This document shows positions 7,409 through 16,029 of a stretch of DNA of 64,000 nucleotides, piece after piece. This DNA comes from an uncultured Prevotellaceae bacterium. Lineage in GTDB: Bacteria; Bacteroidota; Bacteroidia; Bacteroidales; Bacteroidaceae. Positions within the stretch are counted from its first letter, which is position 1. Every line of letters starts with the position of its first letter. The stretch is taken from NCBI GenBank assembly GCA_902776195.1, contig CACYPF010000005.1:1-64000 (forward strand), written 5' to 3'. The notes beneath the pieces are model-generated. The model saw nothing but the letters and a program-made list of their open reading frames with translations, ran no database searches and was not told the origin of the DNA. The position numbers were made by a program, and so were the translations under genes.

Positions 7409-7439
7409 CAAAGGTATGAAGAAAAATCATATCTGCAAA
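7409..7439 (-). promoter_or_regulatory. Promoter of tRNA-Asp
   Basis: On the minus strand TTTG (7439-7436), a 19-nt spacer and TACCTTTG (7416-7409) match the Bacteroidota consensus exactly. The tRNA 5' end is 20 nt downstream. Confidence 0.8.
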
Positions 7440-7456
7440 ACAATTTGTGTTAAAAT

Positions 7457-7960
7457 TTATAAAATCCTTTGCATTAAAATAGCATCATGATAGTTATGCC
7501 CGTCAAAGAGCCAATGGGTTAAACGTGCTGACTCCTTGAAAGCCAACTTGTTAAACATATTTTTAGCAATCTTGTTTTGCTCATCAACAATCACATAGAC
7601 TTGATGAAGGTGAAGCACTCTCAAAGAATAATGTAACATTTCCTCGATGGCGGCAGTGGCATAACCCTGGCAGCGATACGCAGACTGTATAACGATTCCC
7701 AATTCCGCACGCATGTGCTGAGGGTCAAAATTCACCACATCGGCAATTCCGACCAATTCCCCCTTGTCATTCTCGATGATTAAACGTACCTGTCGGTCGC
7801 TATAGATATCATCATTGGCATGGGCGATATAGTCGTGGAGTGTATATCTTGAATAAGGTACATTTGTTGTCCCCACATTCCACAGAGACACATCATTCTC
7901 AATAGTATAGAGGAGATCCAAATCCTCTGGCTCGATAGCCCTAAGTCTAACCTTTTCCAT
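7457..7960 (-). CDS. GNAT-family N-acetyltransferase (RimJ/SpeG-like)
   Basis: This 167-residue complete GNAT has the start VRLRAIEPEDLDLLYTIEND, the β4 strand ELGIVI, and the acetyl-CoA-binding motif RCQGYATAAIEEML (Q/RxxGxA type). The end NKIAKNMFNKLAFKESARL, where substrate-side aromatic residues follow, is typical of the RimJ/SpeG subgroup that acetylates protein N-termini or polyamines. It overlaps the glycosyltransferase gene upstream by 14 nt, so they share a transcript. Whether it acetylates a sugar nucleotide or a protein is unknown. Confidence 0.85.
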   Translation of the reverse strand: MEKVRLRAIEPEDLDLLYTIENDVSLWNVGTTNVPYSRYTLHDYIAHANDDIYSDRQVRLIIENDKGELVGIADVVNFDPQHMRAELGIVIQSAYRCQGYATAAIEEMLHYSLRVLHLHQVYVIVDEQNKIAKNMFNKLAFKESARLTHWLFDGHNYHDAILMQRIL

Positions 7961-8834
7961 AATAGTCTTTATGAGGATTCACGAAACGGCGCAGCTGTCT
8001 TCCCATCATTTGCAACAGCGCTAACAATGCGCGGAAATAAATAGCAGCCTGGATAGGTAACGAGAACAAAAAGCTCAAATGACCATAATGCTTACGGAAG
8101 AAGATAAGCATCGCCTGGTAGAACACATGAACATAACGGAATGACGACTTCTGGGTTGACTTTCCTTTATAATGGATAATATCGTATGGTAAATACCAGT
8201 TCTGCCAACCTCCATGAATCATACGGTATGACAAATCAATGTCCTCCCCATACATAAAAAAGTCCTCATCCAGAAGACCGATCTGGTCTAATGCCTTACG
8301 CCGCAACATACAATATGCTCCGCTGACGACCTCTATCTGACAAGGTTCGTCCCATGGTAAGTCACTCATGTAATAACGACGGGAAAAGCCCAACATCTTG
8401 AGCATAGCCACCCATGGTGTGGGAATTGCACGCCGTGATTCGGGAGCCGGATTACCAAGATGAGTCAGCATCCGCACCCCTGCCCCACCAGCTTGTGGAT
8501 GAGCATCGAGAAAATCAATACAAGAGCTAATGGTATTCTCGTAGACTATTGTATCAGGATTCAACAGCAACACATATTCTGACTCCGACTGACGGATTGC
8601 CTGATTGTTTGCACGGGAGAAACCCATGTTCTCCTGATTGGCGATAAGACGAACATCCGGGCAATGCTCTTTCAGGTAGCTCACGGTGCTGTCTTTCGAG
8701 CAGTTGTCAACAACAACAACCTCAGCGTCAAGCCGCTCCGTCGCCTTACGGACACTATCGATACACGGCACCAGATAGTCCAGGACGTTATAACTGACTA
8801 TGACGATTGTTATTTTCTTCATGCTCATCTTCAT
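7947..8834 (-). CDS. Family 2 glycosyltransferase
   Basis: This 295-residue GT-A fold enzyme has IVIVSYNVLDYLVPCIDSV (nucleotide-binding start), VVVVDNCSKDST, and the metal-binding DxD-type motif in LLLNPDT. Next come SGAYCMLRRKALDQIG and the acceptor-side EDIDLSYRM (catalytic base region). The C-terminal ~60 residues are hydrophobic and basic, suggesting membrane association. It resembles rhamnosyltransferase-type GT2 enzymes of cell-surface glycan synthesis. Three Met codons open the frame (8834, 8828, 8822), so the start is approximate. The first ~47 nt overlap the membrane-protein gene upstream. Confidence 0.9.
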   Translation of the reverse strand: MKMSMKKITIVIVSYNVLDYLVPCIDSVRKATERLDAEVVVVDNCSKDSTVSYLKEHCPDVRLIANQENMGFSRANNQAIRQSESEYVLLLNPDTIVYENTISSCIDFLDAHPQAGGAGVRMLTHLGNPAPESRRAIPTPWVAMLKMLGFSRRYYMSDLPWDEPCQIEVVSGAYCMLRRKALDQIGLLDEDFFMYGEDIDLSYRMIHGGWQNWYLPYDIIHYKGKSTQKSSFRYVHVFYQAMLIFFRKHYGHLSFLFSLPIQAAIYFRALLALLQMMGRQLRRFVNPHKDYYGKG

Positions 8835-9255
8835 TTTCCTGTCTCACCTCCGACTCACAACGAGCCATTGAAGGATAGACAAAAGGCTGGCATATCAACA
8901 CGATAATGGCAAGATAGCCAAAAGTCGGTTTCATGAATATCTCATAGAAAAGGACGTTAGCCACCAAAGGAATATCAAGGAGTACCAGTCTGAGGACACC
9001 CCATTTCCGCAGAGCCGTCTCTTTCCTGCTCATCAGGTCTTGGTGTATCTGTTTGAACTTAAACAGTCGAAGGGCAAGCCATATTTGAGCCAGAGTCATC
9101 AATTCCATGACGACCGTAATAACAAATTCTTTCTGGGAATCCCCGACTGCGGTTCCCTGCTCCAGAAGTCCCGTCTCAAAGACAAGAAGGACGATAAACG
9201 CAAAGGCTAATGCCCCCACGAATACACCCATTAATATATTATGTGTCTGTTTCAT
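8788..9255 (-). CDS. Integral membrane protein, unknown function
   Basis: This 155-residue protein has four predicted membrane segments (around residues 8-28, 45-66, 88-105 and 113-130). It ends in a hydrophilic tail rich in Glu and His (ENEDEHEENNNRHSQ). I do not recognise the family. The gene sits between recR and the GT2 gene, starts 12 nt after recR has its upstream end in the same direction, and overlaps the GT2 start by 47 nt, so it belongs to the recR-GT2-GNAT transcription unit. A role beside the glycosyltransferase is possible but unsupported. Confidence 0.65.
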   Translation of the reverse strand: MKQTHNILMGVFVGALAFAFIVLLVFETGLLEQGTAVGDSQKEFVITVVMELMTLAQIWLALRLFKFKQIHQDLMSRKETALRKWGVLRLVLLDIPLVANVLFYEIFMKPTFGYLAIIVLICQPFVYPSMARCESEVRQENEDEHEENNNRHSQL

Positions 9256-9266
9256 TTTCTTATGAT

Positions 9267-9881
9267 TTATTTCCCCTCAAAGGGTGTTCTGTTAAGTATC
9301 GAGCGTCCCAGTGTCACCTCGTCCGCATATTCCAGCTCGTCACCGACAGGGATACCTCGTGCGATGACACTCAGTTTCACGTCATAGGATGCCAGTTTGC
9401 GGAAGATATAGAAATTAGTGGTATCCCCCTCCATGGTCGAGCTGAGGGCAAGTATCACCTCCTTGATATCCTCATTGGCAACCCTCTCCACCAACGAGTC
9501 TATTTCCAAGTCGGCAGGTCCTATCCCGTCCATGGGTGAGATGACCCCTCCCAAGACATGGTAGAGTCCTGCATATTGTTGTGTATTCTCCACCGCCATC
9601 ACATCCTGGATATTCTCCACCACACAGATGGTAGATGAGTCACGATGGCTATCCGCACATATCGGGCAGATATCCGAATCGCTGATATTGTGGCAACGGC
9701 GACAATAGTGGACCTCCTGTTTCATTTTACCAATTGCCTCGACAAAAGACTGAACCTCCTCTGGTGTTTGCCGTAACTGGTAAAGAACCAGCCGTAAGGC
9801 GGTCTTCCTTCCGATGCCCGGCAGTTTGGAGAACTCCTGCACAGCCTTCTCAAGCAGTTGTGATGGATATTGTTGTATCAT
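9267..9881 (-). CDS. recR: Recombination mediator protein RecR
   Basis: At 204 residues this is the standard RecR length. The N-terminal helix-hairpin-helix is [15 protein letters not shown]. The Cys4 zinc finger uses Cys60, 63, 72 and 75 (CRRCHN...CPIC). A Toprim domain follows ([12 protein letters not shown]...[11 protein letters not shown]), and the [18 protein letters not shown] end is diagnostic. With RecO (and RecF) it loads RecA onto SSB-coated ssDNA at gaps. It lies 4 nt downstream of the ABC-F gene. Confidence 0.97.
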   Translation of the reverse strand: MIQQYPSQLLEKAVQEFSKLPGIGRKTALRLVLYQLRQTPEEVQSFVEAIGKMKQEVHYCRRCHNISDSDICPICADSHRDSSTICVVENIQDVMAVENTQQYAGLYHVLGGVISPMDGIGPADLEIDSLVERVANEDIKEVILALSSTMEGDTTNFYIFRKLASYDVKLSVIARGIPVGDELEYADEVTLGRSILNRTPFEGK

Positions 9882-9885
9882 ATTC

Positions 9886-11679
9886 TCAGCTTTCTATCTC
9901 AGACAGTTCCAGCCACCGCATGCCCTTCTCGTCCAATTCTTCTTTGAGTAGAGGCAGACGTTTGCTTTTCTCTGTCAATTCCTCGACACTCAAGGTACCG
10001 CTGCACAACTGTTCTTCTAACAGCCGTTGCTCTTCCTCCAAGGCAGCTATCTCACGCTCCAGCTGTTCCAGTTCGCGTTTCTCCTTATAGGACAGACGGC
10101 GGCGGTCGTCATGGCGGTAGTTTTTGCTAGGAGAACTAGGAGAACTAGTATTACTAGGAGTACTAGGTCTACTAGAAGAACTAGACCCCATCTTCTCCCA
10201 CTCACGGTACTGCGTATAGTTACCGGGGAAGTCCTTTACCTCACCCTGCCCTTTGAACACCAGCAGATGGTCGACGACCTTATCCATGAAATAGCGGTCG
10301 TGGCTCACGACGATGACACAACCGGGGAAGTCTTGCAGGTATTCCTCTAATATCTGCAGGGTCACGATATCCAGGTCGTTCGTCGGTTCGTCGAGCACCA
10401 GGAAGTTGGGGTTGCGCATCAGTACGGTACACAGGTAGAGCTTACGGCGTTCTCCCCCACTCAACTTATATACATAATTATATTGTTGCTCTGGAGTAAA
10501 AAGGAAATACTGCAGTAACTGTGACGCGGAGAGTTTCTTGCCACTCCCCAAGTCGACATAGTCGGCAATGGCAGTGATGACATCTATCACCTTCTGCTGC
10601 TCGTCAAACTGCAAACCCTCCTGCGAGAAATAGCCGAAGCGGACGGTCTCGCCAATCACGATACGTCCCTCGTCCGGCTGCACCTGTCCCAGCAGCATCT
10701 TGATGAAGGTCGACTTCCCCGTGCCGTTATTCCCCACGATACCCATCTTCTCAAAACGGGAGAAGTTATAATAGAAGTCCTTGAGAATGACTATATCATC
10801 GAAACGCTTCGAGATATATTGGCACTCGAAAATCTTGGAGCCGATATACACGTTGTTCGCTTTCAGCCGCAGCTGCCGTTCCTCCATGCGCTGCTTTGCC
10901 ACTTTCTCCAACTCATAGAAAGCGTCCTCACGATAGCGAGCCTTATGACCACGTGCCTGTGGCATCCGTCGCATCCATTCCAGCTCTGTACGATAGAGGT
11001 TGTTGGCACGTGCTATCTCCGCCCGTTTGTTGTCGATACGCTCCTGTCGCTTCTCCAGATAATAGGAGTAATTACCCCGATAGGTATAGATGGTATGGTC
11101 GTCCAACTCCAGGATGACGGAACAGACACGGTCGAGGAAGAAGCGGTCGTGCGTCACCATCAGCAGTGTCTTATTGCCACGTGCCAGGTACCCCTCCAAC
11201 CATTCTATCATCTCCAGGTCGAGATGGTTGGTAGGCTCGTCAAGGATCAGCAGGTCGGGTTCCATCAGCAACACGTTAGCAAGTGCCACACGCTTCTGCT
11301 GTCCACCGCTCAGTTGTCCCATGGGCTGCTGTAAGTCACGTATCTTCAGCTGCGTCAGCACCTGTTTCGCCTTCAGCACCTTCTCCTCCTCGCCATGGTG
11401 GTTGAAACAAGCATCCAGCACACTCTCCTGCGGGTCGAAGTGGGGTGACTGTTCCAAGAAACCGATCGTCAGGTCACGGCGGAAGATGATATCGCCCATA
11501 TCGTGTCCTTCCTTACCTGCAAGTACAGAGAGTAACGTGGATTTTCCCATTCCGTTCTTGGCAATCAGACCCACCTTCTGTCCTTCGGCAATACTGAAAC
11601 TGATATGACTGAACAGGTTCAGTGCACCGAACGACTTCGACAGGTTCTGTACGTCAACGTATGGAGTATCCTTAGCCAT
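9886..11679 (-). CDS. ABC-F ATPase (Uup-like)
   Basis: This 597-residue soluble protein has two ABC ATPase domains and no membrane segments. Domain 1 contains [14 protein letters not shown] (Walker A), [12 protein letters not shown] (signature) and [13 protein letters not shown] (Walker B). Domain 2 contains [28 protein letters not shown] and [12 protein letters not shown]. The linker with [16 protein letters not shown] is the ABC-F interdomain helix pair, and a C-terminal coiled coil (residues ~530-590) matches Uup, which acts in ribosome and DNA-linked processes. A Ser-rich segment (about residues 497-520) before the coiled coil is encoded by a 9-bp tandem repeat and is variable-looking. 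Confidence 0.92.
   Translation of the reverse strand: MAKDTPYVDVQNLSKSFGALNLFSHISFSIAEGQKVGLIAKNGMGKSTLLSVLAGKEGHDMGDIIFRRDLTIGFLEQSPHFDPQESVLDACFNHHGEEEKVLKAKQVLTQLKIRDLQQPMGQLSGGQQKRVALANVLLMEPDLLILDEPTNHLDLEMIEWLEGYLARGNKTLLMVTHDRFFLDRVCSVILELDDHTIYTYRGNYSYYLEKRQERIDNKRAEIARANNLYRTELEWMRRMPQARGHKARYREDAFYELEKVAKQRMEERQLRLKANNVYIGSKIFECQYISKRFDDIVILKDFYYNFSRFEKMGIVGNNGTGKSTFIKMLLGQVQPDEGRIVIGETVRFGYFSQEGLQFDEQQKVIDVITAIADYVDLGSGKKLSASQLLQYFLFTPEQQYNYVYKLSGGERRKLYLCTVLMRNPNFLVLDEPTNDLDIVTLQILEEYLQDFPGCVIVVSHDRYFMDKVVDHLLVFKGQGEVKDFPGNYTQYREWEKMGSSSSSRPSTPSNTSSPSSPSKNYRHDDRRRLSYKEKRELEQLEREIAALEEEQRLLEEQLCSGTLSVEELTEKSKRLPLLKEELDEKGMRWLELSEIES
10126..10190 (+). repeat. 9-bp tandem repeat encoding the Ser-rich linker of the ABC-F protein
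   Basis: About seven units of CTAGnnnnA (for example CTAGGAGAA, CTAGTATTA, CTAGGAGTA) run head to tail. Because the period is a multiple of three they stay in frame and encode a Ser/Pro/Thr-rich hinge. CTAG is otherwise rare in coding DNA here. Confidence 0.7.
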
Positions 11680-11688
11680 GCTTTTACT

Positions 11689-12291
11689 TCAATCCTTCAA
11701 TTCTCGATTGATCTGCTCGATATAGTCAAGTACCTCCTCACGACCCTGTTTCTTCTCTGCCGATGTGAGGAAGACAGGGGGCAGCTCCTCCCACGTCTCC
11801 AGAAGTTTCTTCTGATAAGCCTCCACACTCTGGTTCGCTTTATTCGCCGTCAACTTATCTGCCTTGGTGAAGACGATGGCAAAGGGAACACCCGACTGCC
11901 CGAGCCAGTCGATAAACTCCAAGTCGATCTGCTGGGGCTCCAGACGGATATCCACCAGTACGAAGACATTTACCAGCTGCTCCCGCTGCAGGATATAGCC
12001 GCGGATCATCTGATCAAGCCTTGCCACCTCCTTTTTCGAACGCTTGGCATAGCCATAACCAGGGAGATCGACCAGGTACCACTCCTTGTTAATGATAAAG
12101 TGGTTGATCAACAACGTCTTACCCGGTGTTGCCGAGGTCTTGGCAAGTTTCTTGTTATTCGTCAGCATGTTGATCAGACTCGACTTGCCCACATTGGAAC
12201 GACCAATAAAGGCATATTCTGGCTTCGTGTCTTTGGGACACATACTCACCATGGGGGCACTCAGGGAGAATTCTGCTGTCTTGATGTTCAT
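11689..12291 (-). CDS. engB: Ribosome biogenesis GTPase EngB (YihA/YsxC)
   Basis: This 200-residue protein has one TRAFAC GTPase domain: G1 [11 protein letters not shown]2 TPGKTLL, G3 [12 protein letters not shown] (EngB-specific), G4 TKADKL and G5 TSAEK. EngB is needed for late assembly of the 50S subunit. It is the first gene of an operon with the ABC-F gene 9 nt downstream. A perfect promoter (12345-12314) precedes it, and the transcript would start about 15 nt before the ATG. This promoter is nearly identical to the divergent pyrB promoter 590 bp away. Confidence 0.96.
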   Translation of the reverse strand: MNIKTAEFSLSAPMVSMCPKDTKPEYAFIGRSNVGKSSLINMLTNNKKLAKTSATPGKTLLINHFIINKEWYLVDLPGYGYAKRSKKEVARLDQMIRGYILQREQLVNVFVLVDIRLEPQQIDLEFIDWLGQSGVPFAIVFTKADKLTANKANQSVEAYQKKLLETWEELPPVFLTSAEKKQGREEVLDYIEQINRELKD

Positions 12292-12313
12292 TCTTTTATG
12301 TATTTATAGTTTG

Positions 12314-12345
12314 CAAAGGTACAAATAAGTGAGCAAAATGCCAAA
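12314..12345 (-). promoter_or_regulatory. Promoter of engB
   Basis: On the minus strand TTTG (12345-12342), a 20-nt spacer and TACCTTTG (12321-12314) match the consensus exactly. The whole 37-bp block 12312-12348 is repeated in inverted orientation at the pyrB promoter with 33 identities. Confidence 0.85.
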
Positions 12346-12405
12346 TTTCTTCGCTCATTTCTCATAATTGAGGCATTCCTGGCAAGTTTGAAGTCCCACA
12401 TTACA

Positions 12406-12829
12406 CTACATGTATTTTTTTACCCTTGCAACCGTTGCCGCCTTGCAAAAGTATTTGGAAAACAAGTCGTTACGGTAACAATGAGGTGACAAGGGTGACA
12501 ACGAATGGCGTTTTTGCCCTTAAAATGCGTGTAAAAACGAGTGAAGTCCTCCATGGGAAGCCTTAGGCTTCGGGGGGCAGGAGCCTTAGGCAACAAGGGG
12601 CGAAGCTTTAGGCAACAAGGGGCGAAGCTTTAGGCAACGAGGGTCGAAGGTACGGGCTTCAAAGGATGAAGCTATGGGTTTCGTCAATGAAAACTATATC
12701 ATGTAGAATTGCAATCTACCTTAGTTTACACTGCAAATCAATTTGATTTACTTTGTAATTCAATTTGATTTACTCGGTAATTCAATTTGATTTACTTTGC
12801 AAATCAATTTGATTTACAATGAAAAGAGA
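12406..12829 (+). repeat. Copy A of a two-part intergenic element with a 22-bp register
   Basis: This non-coding element of 424 bp has a second copy at 33333-33733 in the opposite orientation. Part 1 (12406-12556, 151 bp) is a conserved unique segment with CCCTTGCAACCGTTGCC, GGTGACAAGGGTGACAACG and GAGTGAAGTCCTCC. Part 2 (12557-12821) is twelve units of 22 bp (one of 23). Six GC-rich units are based on GAAGCCT-T-AGGCTTC, two are transition units, and four AT-rich units (starting 12734, 12756, 12778, 12800) are based on AAATCAA-T-TTGATTT. Both unit types are palindromes with 7-bp arms around a single T. There is no reading frame of useful length and no transposase. Function is unknown; it fills most of the engB-pyrB gap. 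Confidence 0.85.
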
Positions 12830-12833
12830 CAGG

Positions 12834-12847
12834 GGACACTAGTGTCC
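12834..12847. promoter_or_regulatory. Perfect 14-bp palindrome upstream of pyrB
   Basis: GGACACTAGTGTCC is perfectly self-complementary and lies 56 bp upstream of the pyrB -33 box, just past repeat copy A. Copy B is also followed at the same side by a short palindrome (AAGGA-GATA-TCCTT). It could be an operator or a small hairpin; no T run follows, so a terminator is unlikely. Confidence 0.35.
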
Positions 12848-12903
12848 TAAAAGGAAAAGTAAGACAATAAAGACAGGGAAACAATAAAAACACGGCAAAT
12901 ATA

Positions 12904-12935
12904 TTTGGCATTTTGACCGCTTATTTGTACCTTTG
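12904..12935 (+). promoter_or_regulatory. Promoter of pyrBI
   Basis: TTTG (12904-12907), a 20-nt spacer and TACCTTTG (12928-12935) match the Bacteroidota consensus exactly. It places the transcript start near 12942, which rules out the upstream TTG at 12933 as start codon and supports ATG 12963. Confidence 0.88.
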
Positions 12936-12962
12936 CAGGAAAAACCTATAGGAACACAATAT

Positions 12963-13910
12963 ATGGAAAAGCATGACTTTGTAACCATTGCCGACCTCAC
13001 ACGTGAGAAGATACTCTACATGATTGAGATGGCACAAGAGTTTGAGAAACATCCTAACCGTGAGATACTCAAGGGTAAGGTGGTCGCCACCCTCTTCTTT
13101 GAGCCCTCCACCCGTACCCGTCTGAGTTTCGAGACTGCCGCCAACCGCCTCGGTGCCCGTGTGATCGGTTTCGCCGACCCGAAGATTACAAGCGGTACGA
13201 AGGGAGAGACGCTGAAAGACACCATCTCAATGGTTGCCAACTATGCCGATGTCATCGTCATGCGCCACTTCATCGAGGGTGCCGCACAGTATGCCTCTGA
13301 GGTGACCGAAGTACCTATCGTCAACGCAGGCGACGGTGCTCACCAGCATCCCTCACAGTGTATGCTCGACCTCTATAGCATCTATAAGACACAAGGGACA
13401 CTGGACAACCTCAACATCTACCTGGTTGGTGACCTGAAATACGGTCGTACCGTGCATTCGCTGATCATGGCGATGCGCCATTTCAACCCCACCTTCCATT
13501 TCGTGGCTCCTAAGGAGCTCGCCATGCCTAACGAGTATAAGCTCTACTGTAAGGAGCACGGCATCAAGTTCCAGGAGCATACCGCCTTCAACGAGAAGGT
13601 CATCGCCGATGCCGACATCCTGTATATGACGAGGGTACAGAAGGAGCGTTTCTCCGACCTGATGGAGTATGAGCGGGTGAAGAACGTGTATATCCTTAAC
13701 AACGACATGCTGCGTCTTGCCAAGCCTAACATGAAGATCCTGCACCCGCTGCCCCGTGTCAACGAGATTGCGTATGACGTGGATGACAATCCGCATGCCT
13801 ACTACATCCAACAGGCAGGCAACGGTCTCTTTGCCCGTGAGGCAATCTTCTGTGACGTACTCGGTATCAGCTTAGACGAAGTAAAGAACGATAAAACAAT
13901 TATACAATGA
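12963..13910 (+). CDS. pyrB: Aspartate carbamoyltransferase catalytic subunit
   Basis: From ATG 12963 this gives 315 residues. An upstream TTG (12933) lies inside the promoter and is rejected. It contains the carbamoyl-phosphate loop [13 protein letters not shown], the HPSQ-type aspartate loop [27 protein letters not shown] and the C-terminal HPLPRVNEI, all diagnostic of the class B catalytic chain. It condenses carbamoyl phosphate with aspartate, the first committed step of pyrimidine synthesis. It overlaps pyrI by 4 nt (ATGA). carB lies 15 kb away, so pyrimidine genes are dispersed here. Confidence 0.98.
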   Translation: MEKHDFVTIADLTREKILYMIEMAQEFEKHPNREILKGKVVATLFFEPSTRTRLSFETAANRLGARVIGFADPKITSGTKGETLKDTISMVANYADVIVMRHFIEGAAQYASEVTEVPIVNAGDGAHQHPSQCMLDLYSIYKTQGTLDNLNIYLVGDLKYGRTVHSLIMAMRHFNPTFHFVAPKELAMPNEYKLYCKEHGIKFQEHTAFNEKVIADADILYMTRVQKERFSDLMEYERVKNVYILNNDMLRLAKPNMKILHPLPRVNEIAYDVDDNPHAYYIQQAGNGLFAREAIFCDVLGISLDEVKNDKTIIQ

Positions 13911-14353
13911 ACAAGAACCAGATGCTCGTTGCCGCCATCGAGAACGGCACCGTAATAGACCACATACCTTCTGAGAAGACTTATCAGGTGGCACAGTTAC
14001 TGAAACTTGCCGACCTGGGAACACCAGTGACCATCGGCTATAACTTCCCTTCCAAGAAACTGGGAAGGAAGGGATTTATCAAGGTGGAGAACAAATGGTT
14101 TACGGATGAGGAGATATCCCGTCTGTCCGTCGTCGCCCCTAACGTCGTGCTGAACATCATCCATGACTTCGAGGTGGTGGAGAAGAAACCGGTACGCACC
14201 CCTGATGAGATACGGGGCATCGTGAAGTGCAACAATCCCAAGTGTATCACGAATAACGAGCCGATGCTCACCCATTTCCATGTGACGGACGGCATCCTGA
14301 CCTGTCACTACTGCGAGATGGAACAAGACATAAATAAAGTGGAACTCGTCTGA
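13907..14353 (+). CDS. pyrI: Aspartate carbamoyltransferase regulatory subunit
   Basis: This 148-residue regulatory chain has an allosteric domain with GTVIDHIP (nucleotide-binding start) and the zinc domain Cys set KCNNPKC...TCHYCE, which holds the contact with PyrB. It assembles with PyrB into the dodecameric enzyme that CTP inhibits and ATP activates. Its ATG overlaps the pyrB stop. The last codons and the TGA lie inside the terminator hairpin. Confidence 0.98.
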   Translation: MNKNQMLVAAIENGTVIDHIPSEKTYQVAQLLKLADLGTPVTIGYNFPSKKLGRKGFIKVENKWFTDEEISRLSVVAPNVVLNIIHDFEVVEKKPVRTPDEIRGIVKCNNPKCITNNEPMLTHFHVTDGILTCHYCEMEQDINKVELV

Positions 14354-14363
14354 GTTCCACTTT
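14336..14363 (+). terminator. Terminator of pyrBI
   Basis: A 12-bp stem AAAGTGGAACTC/GAGTTCCACTTT with a 4-nt loop is followed by TTTCTTTATTT. The pyrI stop codon (14351-14353) lies in the hairpin. Confidence 0.85.
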
Positions 14364-14371
14364 TTCTTTAT

Positions 14372-16018
14372 TTAGTCTGGTGTCGCATAACGCTCACCTG
14401 CCTCCTTGACAATCCTACGGGCAAACGGCTGCGGATAACCCGGACGCTCGACCTTAGCTCCTCTGCCGTACTTATCCCTGAAGAACCGTCCGTTAGCATC
14501 CACGGGTCTGCGTGCCATGTCATTATGACGGACGATGAGGAAGGTCGCCAACTGCTTCCAGCGTGCCAGCATCTGCTGTGCCTGCTGGATGCTGTAGTCG
14601 TTGAGGTATTTCTGCATCTCGGCAGGAGCCATACCTTTTGCCTTTGCCTCTACGGCAGACTGTTGGGTGAGATAGGCATGCTGCAGGGAGTCACGTACCT
14701 GTTTCAGGTCAGGGAACAATGCAGAGTAACGGGGATACACCATATTGCTCACCCAGTTGCATACCCAGAAAGCACTCTTGTCAGAGAACGTGATATCATC
14801 GGCACCCGGAGCATTAAAGCACTCTGGACGGCGGGTCATCGAGCAGTAGATGGGGACATAGGCAACCATATTGCCGTCGTCATTACCGAACCAGAAACAG
14901 CCTCCCACCTCACGGGGTAGCCAGGAACGCATCTGTGACACAAAGGAGAAGGCTGTCTGCTGGGTGGAGATAGGACGCTCGTTGAAGTATTTCTTGCCGT
15001 CCACCTTATAATATAAAGGAGTAGGACGATAGGGCATCTGCCAGATACCACCACCTACGTCGGTAGAGTCAATCTCCATGGCGGTGCCCTCATAGTGGTC
15101 ACGCATGTCGTTCATGACATCCTCGACACTCACCTTATGGTCGGGGACTACCCAAAGGGGCATGTCCTCCGCATCTTTGTCAAGTCCCAAAGCCCATGGC
15201 AGGTAACGCTCCATTCCTTTCTTATGATGGTTAAGGAAACTCCAGGCACGGGCATCACAGATACGACGACCCGAGAAGTCGGGAGCGGCATACGCCATCT
15301 TCCATGAGAAGTCCTCGTCCTTACCGGTGAACCACCCTTTCTTACGGGCGAACTTAATGACATTCTTGGAATAGAGCACGTTCTCCTTGTCCTTCATATT
15401 GAACTTACCGATACGGCTCTGGTTGGCATGCGCACAGATGGCATCATCGGGAATACGCATCGCCACCCATACGGTACGCTCCTTGGAGACGGAACGGTCA
15501 GGACCGCAGCCCTGCATCTCCATGATCCACGCCTCGTTGGGGTCACAGATGGAGAAGGTCTCACCCTCGGAGTAATAGCCGTACTGCTCCACCAATGCCG
15601 TCATGATACGGATAGCCTCACGTGCCGTCTTGGCACGCTGGAGGGTGATATAAATCAGGGATCCGTAGTCGATGACACCCGTAGAGTCCACCATCTCCTC
15701 ACGGCCACCGTAGGTCGTCTCACCGATGGTCACCTGGCATTCGTTGATGTTCCCCACGACATTATAGGTCTCCAAAGCCTCGTCGATCTCTCCCAGGTAC
15801 TTGTTGGTGTCCCACTCATAGACCTGTCGCTTGTCACCTTTCTGGTGCTTAGCGGCAGGATAATGGCACAGAGGCATATAAGAACCATAGGAGTCCGCAT
15901 TATAAGTGCAGATGACGGAACCGTCGGCACTTGCCTTCTTACCTACAATCAAATTGGTACATGCGTTGGCTGTTGCCACCATTGCCATGACAGTCGCCAA
16001 CATTAGAATCTTTTTCAT
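14372..16018 (-). CDS. Secreted C69-family dipeptidase
   Basis: This 548-residue protein has signal peptide LMLATVMAMVATANA cut just before Cys20, which becomes the N-terminal nucleophile of this Ntn-hydrolase family (CTNLIVGKKASADGSV). TYGGREEMVDSTGVIDYG and EAWIMEMQGCG are typical of PepD-like C69 peptidases. It cleaves dipeptides or short peptides in the periplasm. It sits first of a run of minus-strand genes for cell-envelope peptidases (an M23 enzyme follows upstream, 11 nt away). Confidence 0.92.
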   Translation of the reverse strand: MKKILMLATVMAMVATANACTNLIVGKKASADGSVICTYNADSYGSYMPLCHYPAAKHQKGDKRQVYEWDTNKYLGEIDEALETYNVVGNINECQVTIGETTYGGREEMVDSTGVIDYGSLIYITLQRAKTAREAIRIMTALVEQYGYYSEGETFSICDPNEAWIMEMQGCGPDRSVSKERTVWVAMRIPDDAICAHANQSRIGKFNMKDKENVLYSKNVIKFARKKGWFTGKDEDFSWKMAYAAPDFSGRRICDARAWSFLNHHKKGMERYLPWALGLDKDAEDMPLWVVPDHKVSVEDVMNDMRDHYEGTAMEIDSTDVGGGIWQMPYRPTPLYYKVDGKKYFNERPISTQQTAFSFVSQMRSWLPREVGGCFWFGNDDGNMVAYVPIYCSMTRRPECFNAPGADDITFSDKSAFWVCNWVSNMVYPRYSALFPDLKQVRDSLQHAYLTQQSAVEAKAKGMAPAEMQKYLNDYSIQQAQQMLARWKQLATFLIVRHNDMARRPVDANGRFFRDKYGRGAKVERPGYPQPFARRIVKEAGERYATPD

Positions 16019-16029
16019 ACTTTATTCTT

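Noticed and set aside
12557-12821. CRISPR array
   Set aside because: The units are back-to-back 22-mers without unique spacers, and no cas gene lies in the window. The periodicity comes from the repeat itself.
12933-12962. Upstream TTG start for pyrB
   Set aside because: It lies inside the TACCTTTG promoter box. ATG 12963 gives the standard N-terminus.
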